A stretch of 64,000 bases of DNA from Paenibacillus lupini (GCF_011761355.1 NZ_JAASRW010000002.1:682001-746000), one strand, 5' to 3'. Counted from the stretch's first letter, positions 26,062 through 35,404 are shown. Notes: generated by a model from the sequence alone, not told the origin. Translations and numbers: made by a program.

Positions 26062-27804
26062 TTAGTTCACACTACGTGATGGTAATGCTTTGATCCGCTG
26101 CTCATCAGGGGTGATGAACAAGGTCTTCTGATGGTCATAGATGACGAAGCCGGGCTTTGCGCCGCTTGGCTTACGGACATGGCGGATAAAGGTATAATCG
26201 ACCGGGATCATACTGGACTCCCGAGCCTGGCTGTAATAGCCCGATAACATAGCAGCCTCCTCAAGGGTTACATCACCAAAGTCACCGCCACGGATAACTA
26301 CGTGGGAACCTGGAATATCTTTGGTATGCAGCCATACATCAGATGGGGAAGCGAGCCGGTTCGTTAAGTATTCGTTTTGCGTATTGTTCTTGCCTACATA
26401 GATGCTGACACCTTCTGATGAGGTGTAGCAGAGCAGGGTCGGTTTTGCTGCTTTTTTCTTCTTTGGACCACGTTTGACCTTATTTCGTAGATACCCTTGC
26501 TCCACAAGCTCTTCTCTAATTTCCACGATATCAGCTAGCGACGCATTGTCGAGCTGCTGCAGCAGCGTCTCCATGTATGTGATCTCGTCTTGAGCGATGG
26601 CCATTTGTTCCTCAACAACCGCAATACTGTTCTTTTGCTTCGTATACTTGCGGAAATAGCGCTGGGCATTGTCGGATGGAGTTAGCTGCACATCAAGATC
26701 AATTTTGACGATAGCCTGCTCCTCATCATAGAAATTGATCAGTTCGACCGACTTATCTCCACGGTTAATCTGGTGCATATAAGCTGTTAACAGTTCACCG
26801 AGCACACGGTATTTATCCGCATCTTGAGCCTCATCAACTGTTTCTTGGAGTTTCTCTATCTTCTTCTCGTTCTTCGCCTTTTCATTCTGTACGAAACGGA
26901 TCAAATCGAGCGCACGCTGCTTTACCGTGTCACGCTCTGCTTTATCCCCATAAAAGGCTTCCAGGCATTCGCTAATTGTTGCGTATGACTCAGACGAGCC
27001 TTGGATATGTGTAAGCTGCGTTATAGAGAAGAATGCTTTGCCATTGGCATCAACGGCAATTGTTGGGTTATAGACATGGTCCCGCACTTCGTTCATGAGT
27101 GTCTGGAAGCTGCTCCAGAGCGAACTGCTTCCAGTCTCAGCACGATATACGATTTCTTTCGCTAACAGGGGGCTAAGCCCGCTGAACGATTGTACAAGCT
27201 GCCGCTGAGGAGGTAATACCTCGGCATCTTCAGGAGTATCTGCCTGTGTCATTGCGGCCTTGAACTGGTCTTCATTCATCATATCGAGCGGATCAACTTT
27301 TCCTTGGTCAGGAGGGGCCGTATAGCGGCTTCCTGGCATAACGATCCGGAACGAACTGATGGCAGGCGTCACATGATGAATGCCGTCGTGAATCGTGCCT
27401 GTTGACGGATCCAGCAGAATGATATTACTGTGGCGTCCCATAATTTCGATAACAATCGTCTTAAATGAAATATCGCCCAGCTCGTCTCGGTGCCTTACAT
27501 CCATATGAATGATTCTCTCGCGTCCCACTTGACGAACCGCTTCGATCGTGGCTCCTTCGCAATATTTGCGCATAAGCATGCAGAACATTGGCGCTTCCAT
27601 TGGATTAACGTGGGTTGCGTTTGTCCAGTGTATACGCGGATAAGTCGGATTAGCGGATAAGAGCAGCTTACCCTGAGCACCTGCACCACGAATGCTGAAT
27701 ACGAGCTCATTGTTCGTAGGCTGGTGGATTTTATGAATGCGAGCGCCAATACAACGCTGTAACTCTTCTACTAGAGCGTGTATAACAATGCCGTCTAAGG
27801 CCAT
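26062..27804 (-). CDS. rqcH: NFACT family ribosome quality control factor RqcH
   Basis: Binds stalled 50S subunits and directs C-terminal alanine tailing of the nascent chain. It has NFACT-N (about 1-230), a coiled-coil middle (about 280-420) and NFACT-R (about 455-560, with SDVWLHTKDIPGSHVVIRGG). The 580-residue length is usual. At the position where B. subtilis RqcH has the functionally important Asp-Arg pair, this protein has E96-R97 (GRERI), by my unaided alignment. AGGAGA precedes the ATG. It is divergent from the calcium ATPase gene, whereas in B. subtilis the yloA-yloB pair is also adjacent. Confidence 0.94.
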   Translation of the reverse strand: MALDGIVIHALVEELQRCIGARIHKIHQPTNNELVFSIRGAGAQGKLLLSANPTYPRIHWTNATHVNPMEAPMFCMLMRKYCEGATIEAVRQVGRERIIHMDVRHRDELGDISFKTIVIEIMGRHSNIILLDPSTGTIHDGIHHVTPAISSFRIVMPGSRYTAPPDQGKVDPLDMMNEDQFKAAMTQADTPEDAEVLPPQRQLVQSFSGLSPLLAKEIVYRAETGSSSLWSSFQTLMNEVRDHVYNPTIAVDANGKAFFSITQLTHIQGSSESYATISECLEAFYGDKAERDTVKQRALDLIRFVQNEKAKNEKKIEKLQETVDEAQDADKYRVLGELLTAYMHQINRGDKSVELINFYDEEQAIVKIDLDVQLTPSDNAQRYFRKYTKQKNSIAVVEEQMAIAQDEITYMETLLQQLDNASLADIVEIREELVEQGYLRNKVKRGPKKKKAAKPTLLCYTSSEGVSIYVGKNNTQNEYLTNRLASPSDVWLHTKDIPGSHVVIRGGDFGDVTLEEAAMLSGYYSQARESSMIPVDYTFIRHVRKPSGAKPGFVIYDHQKTLFITPDEQRIKALPSRSVN

Positions 27805-27861
27805 GAGGTTGTATCTCCTTTAATATATGTCTTTCTCTATCATGCCATAGTTAAAGCAAAA

Positions 27862-27877
27862 ACTTAAGTCCTTAAGT
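27862..27877. promoter_or_regulatory. Short palindrome between divergent rqcH and the calcium ATPase gene
   Basis: ACTTAAG-TC-CTTAAGT is a near-perfect 16-base inverted repeat in the 157-base divergent intergenic region, in operator position for either gene. Confidence 0.35.
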
Positions 27878-27961
27878 GGGATATTTTGCAGTTTGTCCGA
27901 ATACATTTAGGCTTGAGAGGCTGTCCGAGAGCGCTCGGCATATACGGGAGGGAGTCGTACA

Positions 27962-30742
27962 ATGGAACAAATGAAATGGCACCAAATGGAGGCGGGCGAT
28001 CTGGCGAATACGCTGGGCAGCTCACTTGCGCAAGGGCTGAATGCATCGGAAGCGGCGGAAAGACTGTCGAATAACGGCCGGAATGAGCTGGCGGAGGGCG
28101 AACGGATTTCGCCGGTTATGCTTTTTCTGAATCAATTTAAAGATTTCATGGTGCTTGTGCTAATGGGCGCTACTCTAATATCGGGCCTCCTCGGAGAATA
28201 CCTGGATGCTGTCACGATCGTGGCGATCATTGCACTAAATGCGATTCTCGGATTCATTCAGGAGTTCCGTGCTGAGAAATCCCTTAGTGCCCTCAAGGAA
28301 CTGTCTGCCCCAACGGCGAAGGTACTCCGTGCAGGAGAACAGCTTGTTATTGCAGCCAAAGATCTTGTAAAAGGTGATATTGTCCTGCTTGAGAGTGGAG
28401 ACCGTATTCCGGCCGATATCCGGCTTCTTGAGGCAAACAGCTGTTACGCAGAGGAATCCGCCCTGACTGGGGAATCTGTACCGGTAGGCAAACATGCCGC
28501 TGCTATCCATGAGGCTGAGCTGCCGCTTGGTGATCAGCGTAACTTGGGCTTTATGGGTACGATGCTTACTCGTGGCACCGCTAAAGGTGTTGTTGTCCGG
28601 ACAGGCATGGAAACGGAAATGGGTAAAATCGCAGGACTCATCCAGCAGACGGAATCGATGGAAACTCCGCTTCAGCACAGACTGGAGCAGCTTGGTAAAA
28701 TACTAATCGCCGTAGCGATCGGACTTACCATCATGGTCGTTATTGCCGGTATTTTGCATGGACAGCCTGCCTATGGCATGTTCCTTGCAGGGGTTAGCCT
28801 TGCTGTTGCGGCCATTCCGGAAGGTCTTCCAGCTATTGTTACCATTGCACTCGCACTTGGTGTACAACGGATGATCAAACGGAAAGCAATTGTCCGAAAG
28901 CTGCCTTCTGTGGAGACATTAGGCTGCGCATCAGTCATTTGCTCGGATAAAACAGGAACGCTGACGCAAAATAAAATGACCGTAACCAATTTATGGCTTG
29001 GAGGCCGTCACCTTAAGGTAACTGGTGAGGGCTATGATCCATCAGGGGCAGTATTCGAGGAAGGCGCTGCGGTTGATGTGAAGCATGATATTTCGCTGAA
29101 GCGGCTTCTGCAGATCTCGGCTCTTTGCAACAATGCTACGGTTACACAAGTCGAGCAGCAGGATTCGAAGAAACGGAAGAGCAAGGAAATACAAGAGGAA
29201 TGGGTGCTCAAAGGCGATCCGACAGAAGGTGCGCTTACTGTATTGTCGGCCAAGCTGGGAATGTCCGCTAAATCGCTGGAAGGCTTATATAAGAGGGAAA
29301 AAGAGTTTCCTTTTGATTCGGAACGGAAACGGATGAGCGTTGTTGTATCGCATCAAGGCGGCCGCGTCATTTATACGAAAGGCGCATCGGATGTGCTGAT
29401 GGATCACTGCAGCTATGTACTGTGGGATGGTAAAGTGGTACCTTTCACTGCAACTTTGAAGAAGAAATGTGCTGAAGCTGCGGAGGAAATGGCACAGTCT
29501 GCTCTGAGGGTGCTTGGCCTCGCTTACCGTGATCTTCGCGGCGGCGAAGCTATGGAGACAGAAGCCGATGTGGAATGCCAGCTCGTATTCGTTGGCCTGA
29601 CTGGTATGATTGACCCACCGCGCCGCGAAGTGCGCGAAGCGATTGCTACCTGCCGACGTGCAGGCATCAAGACAGTTATGATTACGGGCGACCATCAGCT
29701 TACTGCCGAAGCGATTGCGAACCAGCTTGGCATTATGCCTCGCGGTGGTGTAGCGATGAGTGGAAGGCAGCTCGAGAATATGACAGATGAGCAGTTGGAC
29801 CGTCACGTTGATAATATTTATGTATATGCCCGCGTATCGCCAGAACATAAGCTGCGGATTGTCAAATCACTGCAGCGAAAAGGACATGTCGTTGCGATGA
29901 CAGGGGATGGCGTTAATGATGCACCTGCCATCAAAGCAGCAGATATCGGGATTGCGATGGGTATAACGGGGACGGATGTATCGAAGGAAGCTTCTGCACT
30001 TATCCTCAGCGATGACAATTTTGCTACGATTGTATCGGCGATTGAGGAAGGCCGTAGCATTTATGAGAATATTCGCAAGTTCATCCGTTACCTGCTTGCT
30101 TCCAACGTTGGCGAAATATTGACGATGTTCTTAGCTATGATGGCCGGACTTCCGCTGCCGCTGGTTCCGATTCAGATCCTTTGGGTGAACCTTGTAACAG
30201 ACGGATTGCCTGCCATGGCTCTAGGTGTTGACCAGGCGGAGAAGGATCTCATGCAGCAGAAGCCGCGTTCTGCCAAAGAGAGCGTCTTTGCAAGAAGGTT
30301 AGGCTGGAAAATCATAAGCCGCGGTGTATTAATCGGCGTTTGTACGCTTGCCGCATTCTGGATCACCCTGAAGATGGCTCCAGGAACAGCTGCAGAGCAG
30401 CTTACCAAAGCGCAGACTGTTGCTTTTGCCACCTTGGTTCTTGCTCAATTGATTCACGTCTTTGACTGCCGCAGCTCGCGATCGATTTTCCATCGTAATA
30501 TGCTTCAGAATCGTTATTTAGTGCTCGCCGTTCTGTCGTCCTTGATTCTTATGATCGGCGTTCTGTACATTCCAATGCTTCAGCCAATCTTCAAGACTGT
30601 ACCGCTTCACTTCCGTGACTGGTGCCTTGTGTTTGTAGCTGCAGGTATCCCAACATTCCTGATGGGCATTGGCAGCGTTCTTGGCACCAGCAAGCCAAAA
30701 AGCAAGCAAGCCAACATGTCGTTCAAATATAAAAATGTATAA
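27962..30742 (+). CDS. yloB: P-type calcium-transporting ATPase (type IIA, YloB-like)
   Basis: ATP-driven Ca2+ exporter of 926 residues, SERCA-like. Visible motifs: TGES (actuator), PEGLP in M4 (calcium ligand), the phosphorylated Asp in CSDKTGTLTQNK, KGDPTEGAL, MITGDHQLTA and MTGDGVNDAPA, with about ten membrane segments. The C-terminus is basic. GGGAGGGAG precedes the ATG by seven bases. In B. subtilis yloB helps calcium tolerance during spore germination. It is a neighbour of rqcH as in B. subtilis. Confidence 0.95.
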   Translation: MEQMKWHQMEAGDLANTLGSSLAQGLNASEAAERLSNNGRNELAEGERISPVMLFLNQFKDFMVLVLMGATLISGLLGEYLDAVTIVAIIALNAILGFIQEFRAEKSLSALKELSAPTAKVLRAGEQLVIAAKDLVKGDIVLLESGDRIPADIRLLEANSCYAEESALTGESVPVGKHAAAIHEAELPLGDQRNLGFMGTMLTRGTAKGVVVRTGMETEMGKIAGLIQQTESMETPLQHRLEQLGKILIAVAIGLTIMVVIAGILHGQPAYGMFLAGVSLAVAAIPEGLPAIVTIALALGVQRMIKRKAIVRKLPSVETLGCASVICSDKTGTLTQNKMTVTNLWLGGRHLKVTGEGYDPSGAVFEEGAAVDVKHDISLKRLLQISALCNNATVTQVEQQDSKKRKSKEIQEEWVLKGDPTEGALTVLSAKLGMSAKSLEGLYKREKEFPFDSERKRMSVVVSHQGGRVIYTKGASDVLMDHCSYVLWDGKVVPFTATLKKKCAEAAEEMAQSALRVLGLAYRDLRGGEAMETEADVECQLVFVGLTGMIDPPRREVREAIATCRRAGIKTVMITGDHQLTAEAIANQLGIMPRGGVAMSGRQLENMTDEQLDRHVDNIYVYARVSPEHKLRIVKSLQRKGHVVAMTGDGVNDAPAIKAADIGIAMGITGTDVSKEASALILSDDNFATIVSAIEEGRSIYENIRKFIRYLLASNVGEILTMFLAMMAGLPLPLVPIQILWVNLVTDGLPAMALGVDQAEKDLMQQKPRSAKESVFARRLGWKIISRGVLIGVCTLAAFWITLKMAPGTAAEQLTKAQTVAFATLVLAQLIHVFDCRSSRSIFHRNMLQNRYLVLAVLSSLILMIGVLYIPMLQPIFKTVPLHFRDWCLVFVAAGIPTFLMGIGSVLGTSKPKSKQANMSFKYKNV

Positions 30743-30874
30743 ATATAACTGACGGGAAAAAGTGCAAATCATGATCGGAATTATGAATAGCGTTTCGTCA
30801 GGCTTTGCTGTATGCTAAGAAAAAAATGATAGCTTGATTCTTACTAATTAGCTGCAGTAAAGGGGAACCTTATA

Positions 30875-31705
30875 ATGAAATTTACAAAAATGAATGGTTT
30901 AGGCAATGATTTTATCGTAGTAGCAGGTGAGCAACAGCTGCCTGATAATGTAGCAGAGCTGGCAGTCAATTTGTGCAACCGTTTCTTCGGAATCGGAGCA
31001 GATGGACTTGTCTATATCCTGCCTTCGGACATTGCGGATTTCCGCATGCGTATTATCAACTCCGACGGTTCGGAAGCTGAGCAATGTGGCAATGCCATTC
31101 GCTGTGTAGCGAAATATGTATTCGATAACGGCCTGACGAATAAAGAAGAGATTAAGATCGAAACACTTGGTGCTGGTGCACAAACCGTTCAACTGTCAGT
31201 ATCGGACGGTAAAGTCCAATCCGTACGTGTTGATATGGGTGAACCGATTCTGAACGGACTGCAAGTACCAACAACCGTTGATGCAGAGCGTGTGATTGAG
31301 CATCCAATCGAAGTTGACGGACGTGAATTCCGCTTCACAGCCGTATCGATGGGTAACCCGCATTGTGTTATCTATGTGGATGATGCTGCGAACTTTGATC
31401 TTGCAACTTGGGGACCTAAGCTGGAGACACATCCTATGTTCCCACGCAAAATCAATGTCGAGTTCGTGACCGTTACATCGCGTGAACATACAGAAATGCG
31501 TGTATGGGAGCGCGGTGCAGGCCCTACACTTGCTTGTGGTACTGGCGCATGTGCAACAGTTGTTTCATCCGTATTGAACGGATTCACGGAGCGTACTGCG
31601 GTTGTATCGCTTAAAGGCGGCGACCTGACGATTGAATGGAACGAAGCAGATAATCATGTTTATATGACAGGACCTGCAGCCGAAGTGTTCCGCGGTGAAT
31701 GGTAA
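30875..31705 (+). CDS. dapF: Diaminopimelate epimerase
   Basis: Converts LL- to meso-diaminopimelate for lysine and peptidoglycan synthesis. Two catalytic cysteines are in place: C71 in EQCGNAIRC and C221 in LACGTGACA. The 276 residues are a normal length. It lies 15 bases before the yitJ start, so the two are probably co-transcribed. dapF is not at this place in B. subtilis. Confidence 0.97.
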   Translation: MKFTKMNGLGNDFIVVAGEQQLPDNVAELAVNLCNRFFGIGADGLVYILPSDIADFRMRIINSDGSEAEQCGNAIRCVAKYVFDNGLTNKEEIKIETLGAGAQTVQLSVSDGKVQSVRVDMGEPILNGLQVPTTVDAERVIEHPIEVDGREFRFTAVSMGNPHCVIYVDDAANFDLATWGPKLETHPMFPRKINVEFVTVTSREHTEMRVWERGAGPTLACGTGACATVVSSVLNGFTERTAVVSLKGGDLTIEWNEADNHVYMTGPAAEVFRGEW

Positions 31706-31720
31706 TAGGGAGAAATGAAT

Positions 31721-33610
31721 ATGAAGCCCGATTTGAGAACGAAGCTTAAGCAGCGTATCTTAACCGGGGACGGCGCGATGGGAACCTATCTGTATCAGAT
31801 GGGGTTCCCTGTCGGCGTTTCTTACGAAGAATTAAATATGACCCGTCCGGATGTTATTGAGAGTGTCCACCGCCGGTATTATGAAGCAGGAGCTCGCGTT
31901 ATTGAGACTAATACGTTCTCTGCCAATTTGGTCAAGCTGTCAAAATACGGCTTGGAGTCCGAAATGGAAGCGATTAACCGGGCAGGGGCTCGTATTGCCA
32001 AAGCGGCCGCGGCTTCTGATGCTTATGTGGTGGGAGCCGTAGGCTCAATCCGGACAGGCAAGCTGAAGGACCTTAATGATTCCGAAGTAAGTGATGCATT
32101 TGAGCGTCAGCTTCATGCATTGCTTTCGGAAGGTGTGGACGGCATCTTATTCGAAACATTCTATGAATTGGATGAGATGCGTCTTGCACTAGGACTTATC
32201 CGTAAAGTTTCTCAAGTGCCCGTAATCTGTCAATTTGCGGTCGAAGACGTCGGCCGTACGCAGGACGGAACGGGACTTTTGGATGCTTTCACGCTGCTCA
32301 AGAATGAAGGGGCAGACGTGGTTGGCTTCAACTGCCGCAGCGGCCCTAACGGGATTATGCGGGCGGTTGACGCTATTGGTGGTCCGGTAGGCCTGCCTCT
32401 GTCCATCTTCCCGAATGCAGGTATTCCGGATTATGTAGACGGGAAATATACCTATTCGGCTGGACCGGATTATTTTGCTGAGATGGCATTACGTTTCGCA
32501 GACCGCGGAGCACGGATTATTGGCGGATGCTGTGGAACAACGCCAGAGCATATTGCTGCCATGGCGAAGGCGCTCAAAGACTACAAGCCTCAAATCAATG
32601 CAGCTGCTGTTGCAGTTGTTCCTGAACCGGAAGTTATTGACTTATCGGAGCAGACAGAGGTTGTGAAAGACGCTTCGGAGGAACGTCCGGAGGCTCCAAT
32701 TTTGTTGGAACCTAATCTTGTCGATATCGTAAAGGTAAGACATACGGTCATCGTAGAGCTGGATCCTCCGCGGGATCTGGATATTACAAAGTTTATGGCT
32801 GGAGCGGCTGCGCTGAAGGCTTGTGGAGCGGATGCCATCACGATGGCAGATAACTCACTTGCGGTTACACGTATGAGTAACTTGGCGCTGGCAGCACTTG
32901 TGAAGGAAAAAGTCGGACTGCGGCCGCTTGTACATATTGCCTGCCGCGACCGGAACCTGATCGGCACGCAGTCACACATGATGGGCCTTGATGCACTTGG
33001 CATCGACCATGTGCTTGCTGTCACAGGCGATCCGGCAAGATTCGGCGATCTGCCCGATTCAAGTTCGGTGTACGATCTGACCTCGTTCGAAATGATTAAG
33101 ATGATCAAGCAATTGAATGAGGGGATCGCATTCTCGGGCAAGCCGCTGAAGCAAAAAGCAAAATTCGTTGTAGGTGCAGCTTTTAATCCAAATGTGAAGC
33201 ATTTGGACAAAGCCGTCCAACGGCTGGAGCGTAAAATCGCGTCCGGAGCAGACTACATTATGACACAGCCGGTTTACGATTCGGTGTTAATTGAAAAGAT
33301 GGCAGAAGCGACCAAGCATCTGTCTGTACCGGTATTCATCGGCATTATGCCGCTTGCGAGCGGGCGTAATGCGGAATACTTACATAACGAGGTTCCAGGG
33401 ATCCAATTGTCTGACTTGGTTCGTAAACGGATGACAGGTCTGGAAGGCGCTGCGGGAAGAGCGGAGGGCGTACAGATCTCGAAGGAGCTGCTTGATACAG
33501 CACTTCAGCATTTCAACGGGATATACTTCATGACACCGTTTATGTTCTACGATATGGCCGTTCAATTGACGGACTATGTATGGGCGAAAACAGGGGTAAA
33601 AAGACACTAA
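31721..33610 (+). CDS. yitJ: Bifunctional homocysteine S-methyltransferase / methylenetetrahydrofolate reductase
   Basis: Fusion enzyme of about 629 residues. The N-terminal homocysteine methyltransferase domain (about 1-295) has zinc ligands in GFNCRSG and GGCCGTTPEH. A linker of about 40 residues leads to a MetF-type methylenetetrahydrofolate reductase (about 330-625) with VELDPPRDLD and HIACRDRNL. The ATG at 31721 is 8 bases after AGGGAG; the ATG at 31715 is too near it. In B. subtilis yitJ is preceded by a SAM riboswitch; here there is none, only the 15-base gap to dapF. Confidence 0.95.
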   Translation: MKPDLRTKLKQRILTGDGAMGTYLYQMGFPVGVSYEELNMTRPDVIESVHRRYYEAGARVIETNTFSANLVKLSKYGLESEMEAINRAGARIAKAAAASDAYVVGAVGSIRTGKLKDLNDSEVSDAFERQLHALLSEGVDGILFETFYELDEMRLALGLIRKVSQVPVICQFAVEDVGRTQDGTGLLDAFTLLKNEGADVVGFNCRSGPNGIMRAVDAIGGPVGLPLSIFPNAGIPDYVDGKYTYSAGPDYFAEMALRFADRGARIIGGCCGTTPEHIAAMAKALKDYKPQINAAAVAVVPEPEVIDLSEQTEVVKDASEERPEAPILLEPNLVDIVKVRHTVIVELDPPRDLDITKFMAGAAALKACGADAITMADNSLAVTRMSNLALAALVKEKVGLRPLVHIACRDRNLIGTQSHMMGLDALGIDHVLAVTGDPARFGDLPDSSSVYDLTSFEMIKMIKQLNEGIAFSGKPLKQKAKFVVGAAFNPNVKHLDKAVQRLERKIASGADYIMTQPVYDSVLIEKMAEATKHLSVPVFIGIMPLASGRNAEYLHNEVPGIQLSDLVRKRMTGLEGAAGRAEGVQISKELLDTALQHFNGIYFMTPFMFYDMAVQLTDYVWAKTGVKRH

Positions 33611-33633
33611 ATCGTCTGATTTCTCTTTTTCTC

Positions 33634-33662
33634 TTGTTCGTTTCTATAAAATCCTTTAAAAT
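33634..33662 (+). promoter_or_regulatory. Promoter of the remA-gmk-rpoZ operon
   Basis: TTGTTC at 33634-33639, 17-base spacer, TAAAAT at 33657-33662. Confidence 0.55.
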
Positions 33663-33910
33663 ATATAACAACGGATCGAGCATAACCTGTTTGGTCTGCT
33701 ATATGATGCTCTGGACAGGCAGTGCAGCGTATAGCAGCAGCGGGTGAAGGCGCGGCGCGGAACGTATGCTCCGGACTTTTTTCGTCAACAATAGTGCAAT
33801 GGTTCTGTCGTTATTTGGTAGATGAAGTAATTCGTCGGCCATTTACATTTATAGAAATAGATTTGATTCATATGGGAGTTGCACGAGGAAGACCGGAGGG
33901 GGAACCTGAC
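33663..33910 (+). other. Long leader upstream of remA, yloC position empty
   Basis: About 250 bases separate the promoter from the remA start. The reading frame stays open back to a GTG at 33722, but the translation has no similarity I recognise and no ribosome site, so I treat it as untranslated. In B. subtilis yloC precedes remA; no yloC remnant is visible here. No clear terminator or riboswitch fold was seen. Confidence 0.5.
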
Positions 33911-34171
33911 TTGGCTATTAAACTTATTAATATTGGCTTTGGCAATATCGTTTCGGCCAATCGCATTATTTCAATTGTTAGTCCGGAATCGGCTCCGATT
34001 AAACGGATTATTCAAGAAGCACGAGACAGACATATGCTGATTGACGCGACATACGGAAGACGCACGCGTGCTGTTATTATTACAGACAGCGACCACGTCA
34101 TTTTATCGGCGGTGCAGCCGGAGACGGTAGCACATCGTTTGTCGACTAAGGATGACGATAACGACGAATAG
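33911..34171 (+). CDS. remA: Extracellular matrix regulator RemA
   Basis: DNA-binding protein of 86 residues that forms ring-shaped oligomers and activates biofilm matrix and osmoprotection genes in B. subtilis. The body is almost unmistakable: [11 protein letters not shown], then [12 protein letters not shown] and [13 protein letters not shown]. The start is a TTG at 33911 preceded by GGAGGGGG; homologues begin one residue before AIKLINIG, which fixes it. An in-frame ATG at 33872 would add 13 residues and is less likely. It is followed after 13 bases by gmk. Confidence 0.93.
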   Translation: MAIKLINIGFGNIVSANRIISIVSPESAPIKRIIQEARDRHMLIDATYGRRTRAVIITDSDHVILSAVQPETVAHRLSTKDDDNDE

Positions 34172-34184
34172 TACGGGGAGTATT

Positions 34185-34805
34185 ATGGATAAGGGATTGT
34201 TGATTGTATTGTCTGGACCTTCCGGCGTAGGAAAAGGAACCGTTTGTTCCGTTCTGCGACAAAAGGTGCCTGAGCTTGTTTATTCCGTTTCGGCAACGAC
34301 ACGGAAACCTAGACAAGGTGAGATTGATGGCATTAATTATTTCTTCAAGTCAAGAGAACAGTTTCTGGATATGATTGCTAATGATGCCCTGCTGGAGCAT
34401 GCCGAGTACGTTGGCAATTGCTATGGTACCCCGCGTGATTTCGTTGAGAGTACGCTGGCAAGTGGCAGAGACGTCATTCTGGAAATTGAAGTTCAGGGTG
34501 CTTTGAAGGTGAAAGAGAAGTTCCCTGAAGGCGTGTTTGTCTTCTTGCTGCCGCCGTCACTTGACGAGCTTAAGTCGCGTATTACAGGCAGAGGAACAGA
34601 AACGCAAGACACGATTAATAACCGAATGACGGTTGCGGTTGAAGAAATGAACTTAATCCGTCATTATGATTATGCGGTAGTTAACGATGAGATTGATGCC
34701 GCATGTCATCGTATTCAAAGTATTATTGTAGCTGAGCATTGCCGCAGAGACCGGTATTATTCTCATTTGGGAGAAATGCCATCTTTGCAACCCGAGAAAG
34801 CCTGA
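34185..34805 (+). CDS. gmk: Guanylate kinase
   Basis: Phosphorylates GMP to GDP. P-loop [11 protein letters not shown] near the N-terminus and GMP-binding residues in [17 protein letters not shown] context. I start it at the ATG at 34185 behind GGGGAG; the frame from 34152 overlaps remA and has no ribosome site. About 206 residues, normal for bacteria. Confidence 0.96.
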   Translation: MDKGLLIVLSGPSGVGKGTVCSVLRQKVPELVYSVSATTRKPRQGEIDGINYFFKSREQFLDMIANDALLEHAEYVGNCYGTPRDFVESTLASGRDVILEIEVQGALKVKEKFPEGVFVFLLPPSLDELKSRITGRGTETQDTINNRMTVAVEEMNLIRHYDYAVVNDEIDAACHRIQSIIVAEHCRRDRYYSHLGEMPSLQPEKA

Positions 34806-34820
34806 GCGAGGTGAAGAACA

Positions 34821-35030
34821 ATGTTGTATCCATCGATTGATGAAATGGTTAAAAAGGTAGACAGCAAGTATTCGCTCGTTGTAGCGGCTTCGAGACGTGC
34901 ACGTATGCTGCGTAATGGTGAGAAATCCGAACTACGCAACCCGAAATCCCGTAAATTTGTTGGCGTTGCCCTGGAAGAGATCTATCACGATATCGTGATT
35001 GTTGAACAAACAGAAGGCAAAGACGACTAA
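34821..35030 (+). CDS. rpoZ: RNA polymerase omega subunit
   Basis: Small subunit of 69 residues with the conserved MLYPSIDEMV start and SLVVAASRRARML segment that clamps the beta' subunit. GAGGTGAAG precedes the ATG, 15 bases after gmk. The operon ends at the strong terminator that follows; in B. subtilis coaBC would come next, here a 6-kb insertion separates them. Confidence 0.96.
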   Translation: MLYPSIDEMVKKVDSKYSLVVAASRRARMLRNGEKSELRNPKSRKFVGVALEEIYHDIVIVEQTEGKDD

Positions 35031-35046
35031 TAAGAGGTATTGAAGG

Positions 35047-35082
35047 ATAGGATGGGGCCAATGGCTCCATCCTATTTTTTTT
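35047..35082 (+). terminator. Terminator after rpoZ
   Basis: ATAGGATGGGGCC / GGCTCCATCCTAT hairpin with eight T. Confidence 0.9.
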
Positions 35083-35121
35083 GATCAAGCTGTTTTCTCC
35101 AAACATATCCGCTTATGTCCG

Positions 35122-35188
35122 TTTTTGTTTGAAATAGTTGTTTTCAAAAACAAACAAACATGTTAACATATAAACAAACAAAAACAAA
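35122..35188. promoter_or_regulatory. Cluster of TTTGTTTG/CAAACAAA motifs, candidate DeoR-family operators
   Basis: TTTTTGTTTG at 35122-35131 faces CAAACAAACA at 35151-35160 and AAACAAACAAAAACAAA at 35172-35188, with a perfect ATGTTAACAT palindrome at 35160-35169 between. Repeats of this kind are typical operators of DeoR-type repressors, and such a regulator is encoded 200 bases downstream. Confidence 0.6.
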
Positions 35189-35209
35189 TCTTAAACGGGG
35201 GAAAACAAA

Positions 35210-35239
35210 ATGAAGCAGTTGTTATGGGATACTTGTTAA
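35210..35239 (+). CDS. Possible 9-residue micro-ORF
   Basis: ATG preceded by ACGGGGG at good spacing, reading MKQLLWDTC then TAA. It sits just after the operator-like cluster, where the first gene of the transcript would start. It could be a leader peptide or the truncated start of a lost gene. Coding is not demonstrated. Confidence 0.35.
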   Translation: MKQLLWDTC

Positions 35240-35347
35240 TTTGGCCTAACTTATTCTCGTAATAGACTTACATTCCTTCGTTGTATAATAAATAGCTTGG
35301 CCTCAAGTGTAAACGGCTGCGCCGTCCTTAGGAGGAGCTGTCGTTTC

Positions 35348-35386
35348 ATGGGTGAAATATCGGTAGGTAATGGAAAAATGAGATGA
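35348..35386 (+). CDS. Possible 12-residue micro-ORF upstream of the DeoR gene
   Basis: GGAGGAG at 35331-35337 is placed 10 bases before an ATG that reads 12 codons (MGEISVGNGKMR) and ends 18 bases before the regulator start, in another frame. An ACGGC-TGC-GCCGT hairpin (35313-35325) and a TATAAT (35284-35289) lie just upstream. A leader peptide is possible. Confidence 0.35.
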   Translation: MGEISVGNGKMR

Positions 35387-35404
35387 AAGAGAAAGAGGTA
35401 GGCT

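Noticed and set aside
27805..27961. Possible manganese/calcium riboswitch before the P-type ATPase
   Set aside because: I looked for yybP-ykoY conserved segments and saw none; only a CCGAG/CTCGG hairpin and a short palindrome.
33722..33910. Upstream extension of remA from GTG 33722
   Set aside because: No ribosome site and no similarity; homologous RemA proteins start at the TTG at 33911.
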